From assembly GCA_900547835.1 (NCBI GenBank), contig URIJ01000112.1:1-6789 (forward strand): a stretch of 6,789 bases of DNA, in the 5' to 3' direction. The notes below the pieces were generated by a model. It searched no databases, was not told the DNA's origin, and saw nothing but the letters and a program-made list of their open reading frames with translations. Shown here one piece after another: positions 4,426-6,789 of this stretch. The position numbers and the translations under genes were made by a program. The stretch comes from an uncultured Collinsella sp. GTDB lineage: Bacteria > Actinomycetota > Coriobacteriia > Coriobacteriales > Coriobacteriaceae. The stretch's first letter is position 1; every line of letters starts with the position of its first letter.

Positions 4426-6789
4426 ATGAATCGCGTGTGTGCGAGAGCTCGAGAAATGCTAAAGCCTTTTGGCAAGAAAACCAATACCGCAAAGCGTGTC
4501 CTGAGGATTTTTACCGTCCCGCTGGCGGCGTGTGCACTCTTGTTTGGTGCGACGAGTGCGTCGGCCGACCAGACAGTTCCCTTTAGCAACCACACCGTGC
4601 AGACGGTGAATCCCACCGGCACTACGGTCAATTTGTTCGACTACTGGGTCGTGAACGGCGACAACGATAAGTCCGTCAACATAAACAACAAAAATGGCAA
4701 TAACAACACTGGCATCAACAAAGATCACCAGCTCAAGTTCAATGGTGGTGGCGGCACGGGCATTAACAAGTGGACGGGCAGAAGCGTCATTGATGGCTTT
4801 GGACGCCTTTCTTTTGTAAAGAACACGCTGGTAAATGGCTATCCGGCGATCAACGCCGGCACCTATACCTCATACGGCACGAAAGGCGATTGCACCGATG
4901 AATCGCTGGCCTATCTCTTTAATAACGATAAGCAGAATGGTAAGGCTGTCTACAACGACGTGAAAGGCCTCTTCCAGCTCCAGAATGGCTATTACGTCTA
5001 CGACTCGTACGGCTCTGACGGTAACTATGCCGTGTATGACCCCACGACCAACTCCTTTGACGTCTACGATAAGGCGGGCGTATATAAGGGCGATGCGAGT
5101 AGCGAAACCAATCTGGGCCAGTTCTTCCCCTTTGACTCGGCTGAAAAGGTTTTTGATGAGATGGGCAACAGCCTCTCCCCTAAGCAGATCATTGATGGAA
5201 GCACGAACCTTAACCACCACTTTGGCATGTCCATGACCACGGAGTTTGTCCAGCCTAACGGTGGCAAGACCACCAAAGGCGAGGATATGGTCTTTGAGTT
5301 CTCGGGTGACGACGACGTCTGGGTGTACATCGATGGCGTACTCGTGGGCGATCTGGGTGGCATTCACGAGAAGGCGACGCTCAAGATCAACTTCGCCACC
5401 GGCGACGTGCATGTCGGCCATGTCGACAACGCAAATGATCCCGAAAAGACCATTCAAGACACCACCATCAGGGCGATGTACGAAGCCGCCGGTGCGGATG
5501 TCTCCAACTTTTCCATTAACTCCCCTAACACCTTCAGCGACAGCACCAAGCACACACTGAGCTTCTTCTATCTGGAGCGCGGCGCGGGCGCATCGAACAT
5601 GAAACTTAAGTTCAACCTCACCACCCTGCCGTCGTCCGAGGTCGCGAAGGTCGACCAAAACGGCGAGGCAGTCCAGGGTGCCGAGTTTGCTCTGTATCAG
5701 TCGGATGCCAACTGGAAGGCGCAGGGCGATCCCATCGCTCAGGGCACGACGGACGATAAGGGCCAGCTGGTGTTTCTGAAGTCGGACGGCTCCGTCCTTT
5801 CATTTGATAACCAGCATGCCGACGGGCACGACTACTTTGTACTCAAAGAGACAGGCCTGCCCGAGGGGTACCGCTCGAGCCTGACCTCGTCGACCACCGC
5901 AACGCCAGGTGAGCTGCACCTGCAGTATAAGCAGGCTGCGGCGAGTGGCTCGGGTGGTGTGGTGGTTGCACCGCAAACGACGGCCACCATGGCCGACGGC
6001 ACAACGCAATGGACGGGCAGCCGCATGTGGCTGAACGGTGGCTATCTGGCTGCCAAGGAGACCATTTCTCTTAATAAAGAAACAAAAGACAATAAGAATA
6101 ACCCCATTAGCTCGGGCACGACCTTTGCCGTCGTGCTCAAGCTCACCGGTGCGGGCGAGGAACACACAAGCGAAGACGCGTGGACGCCGGTCACGGGCAA
6201 CCCGCTCGATGGCTATAAGCTGTGCTCCAAACACGGCATTGAGGGCGCGGTCGAGGCTGCTAAATCGGCGGACACGAGCGTCTTTGGCGTCAACACCAAG
6301 GGCGACTATGTGGTGACGGTCAGGTCGCTGCCCGGCGATATCGAAAAGTACGCCGCCATGTTGGAAGATAAGTCCCAGTCCGAATATACCGTGGCGGTGT
6401 ATCACACCACTGCATCGTCTCTGGCGGGGGCAACCATCGGCAACACCTCTATGGTCAAATATCAAACGATAAACAGGCAGTTCTCTACGGTGATCCACCT
6501 CACCAACGTCCAGAATCGTCTGTTTGTGCAGAAGGTCGACGACCTGGGCAAGCCCGTGAACGGCGCGACGTTTCAGCTGTACCAGGCCAAGGACGTTACT
6601 GGCAATAGCCCCAGCACGTATGCCATCAAGCCCGGTGCCGAGCCGTATGACACCGTGAAGGCAAATGGCATGACCTATCCGTATGACATTGAGGGTGCTG
6701 CATGCTTCCCGCTCGATTCGAATAATCATGCGCCCCTTATCAAGGGCACGTACTACTTGCGTGAGTCTGCAAGCCCGGATGGCCATGAG
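4426..6789 (+). CDS. Secreted fibro-slime/SpaA-domain surface adhesin (5' part)
   Basis: Open from ATG 4426 to the window end: 788 codons, no stop, so the C-terminus is missing. GGGAGGG (4414-4420) lies 5 nt before the ATG. Residues 1-47 are a long signal peptide: basic KKTNTAKR, a hydrophobic core around 28-42, and a likely cut after A45-S-A47. Residues 66-130 (TTVNLFDYWVVNGDND, GINKWTG) match the N-terminal region common in actinobacterial fibro-slime proteins. The fibro-slime/PA14-like domain covers about 262-398, with hallmark FSGDDDVWVYIDGVLVGDLGGIH (292-314) and end SFFYLERGAGASNMKLKFNL. A SpaA/Cna_B-type domain covers about 404-485 (VAKVDQNGEAVQGAEFALY to LKETGLPEGY). K408 and E475 are candidates for an intramolecular isopeptide bond. 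Residues 486-697 are unassigned and probably beta-rich. A second SpaA-type domain starts at 699 (LFVQKVDDLGKPVNGATFQLY) and is cut off after RESASPDGHE. The likely role is a pilus-tip or wall-anchored adhesin; a sortase motif would lie beyond the window. Confidence 0.9.
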   Translation, partial: MNRVCARAREMLKPFGKKTNTAKRVLRIFTVPLAACALLFGATSASADQTVPFSNHTVQTVNPTGTTVNLFDYWVVNGDNDKSVNINNKNGNNNTGINKDHQLKFNGGGGTGINKWTGRSVIDGFGRLSFVKNTLVNGYPAINAGTYTSYGTKGDCTDESLAYLFNNDKQNGKAVYNDVKGLFQLQNGYYVYDSYGSDGNYAVYDPTTNSFDVYDKAGVYKGDASSETNLGQFFPFDSAEKVFDEMGNSLSPKQIIDGSTNLNHHFGMSMTTEFVQPNGGKTTKGEDMVFEFSGDDDVWVYIDGVLVGDLGGIHEKATLKINFATGDVHVGHVDNANDPEKTIQDTTIRAMYEAAGADVSNFSINSPNTFSDSTKHTLSFFYLERGAGASNMKLKFNLTTLPSSEVAKVDQNGEAVQGAEFALYQSDANWKAQGDPIAQGTTDDKGQLVFLKSDGSVLSFDNQHADGHDYFVLKETGLPEGYRSSLTSSTTATPGELHLQYKQAAASGSGGVVVAPQTTATMADGTTQWTGSRMWLNGGYLAAKETISLNKETKDNKNNPISSGTTFAVVLKLTGAGEEHTSEDAWTPVTGNPLDGYKLCSKHGIEGAVEAAKSADTSVFGVNTKGDYVVTVRSLPGDIEKYAAMLEDKSQSEYTVAVYHTTASSLAGATIGNTSMVKYQTINRQFSTVIHLTNVQNRLFVQKVDDLGKPVNGATFQLYQAKDVTGNSPSTYAIKPGAEPYDTVKANGMTYPYDIEGAACFPLDSNNHAPLIKGTYYLRESASPDGHE

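Noticed and set aside
4254..4586. 110-codon plus-strand frame overlapping the adhesin start
   Set aside because: It crosses the G tract and overlaps the adhesin signal peptide in another frame. No domain or good start signal.
4870..6786. Long minus-strand open frames (4870-5658 and 5800-6786)
   Set aside because: They are antisense to the adhesin, whose plus-strand frame shows a signal peptide, fibro-slime and SpaA domains. The antisense products resemble no family.
1..6789. CRISPR array
   Set aside because: No regularly spaced direct repeats were seen anywhere in the window.

Overview
The window looks like a high-GC Gram-positive chromosome, most likely a gut actinobacterium of the class Coriobacteriia (Collinsella or a close relative). 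This is inferred from codon and base bias, from compact tRNA and gene spacing, and from a large secreted surface protein with fibro-slime and SpaA/Cna_B-type domains. No 16S gene or other taxonomic marker is present, so the assignment is tentative.

Layout. Positions 1-500 contain no convincing gene. They hold a strong hairpin at the left edge (1-39), a compact plus-strand terminator (135-159), a 201-bp element bounded by 20-bp inverted repeats (194-394), and the terminator of the next gene (419-464). A minus-strand lemA (501-1052) and a plus-strand TetR-type regulator (1252-1848) diverge from a 199-bp intergenic region, which carries a good minus-strand promoter and a possible operator over its -10 box. 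A minus-strand tRNA-Ser(UGA) (1851-1940) sits 2 bp after the regulator. It is followed by a 593-codon plus-strand gene (1992-3773) in which a complete tRNA adenosine deaminase (TadA) is joined in frame to a complete type-1 glycerate kinase.

Positions 3774-4425 form a 652-bp gap without a recognisable gene. Its first part is a run of inverted-repeat modules (3795-3853, 3853-3880, 3911-4068, 4089-4158). Its last part is the upstream region of the next gene, with an 8-base G tract, a TACAAT hexamer and a strong ribosome binding site. From 4426 to the window end runs the 5' part (788 codons, no stop) of a secreted fibro-slime/SpaA-type surface protein, probably a pilus-tip or cell-wall-anchored adhesin.

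How the parts relate. LemA and the adhesin are envelope or surface functions. The TetR-type regulator may control lemA and/or itself from the shared intergenic region. The TadA-kinase fusion combines tRNA wobble modification with three-carbon acid metabolism in one chain, with no obvious biochemical link. The most notable observations are this fusion, the G tract ahead of the adhesin (a possible phase-variation switch), and the dense inverted-repeat elements in both gene-free gaps, which may be copies of genome-wide repeats.
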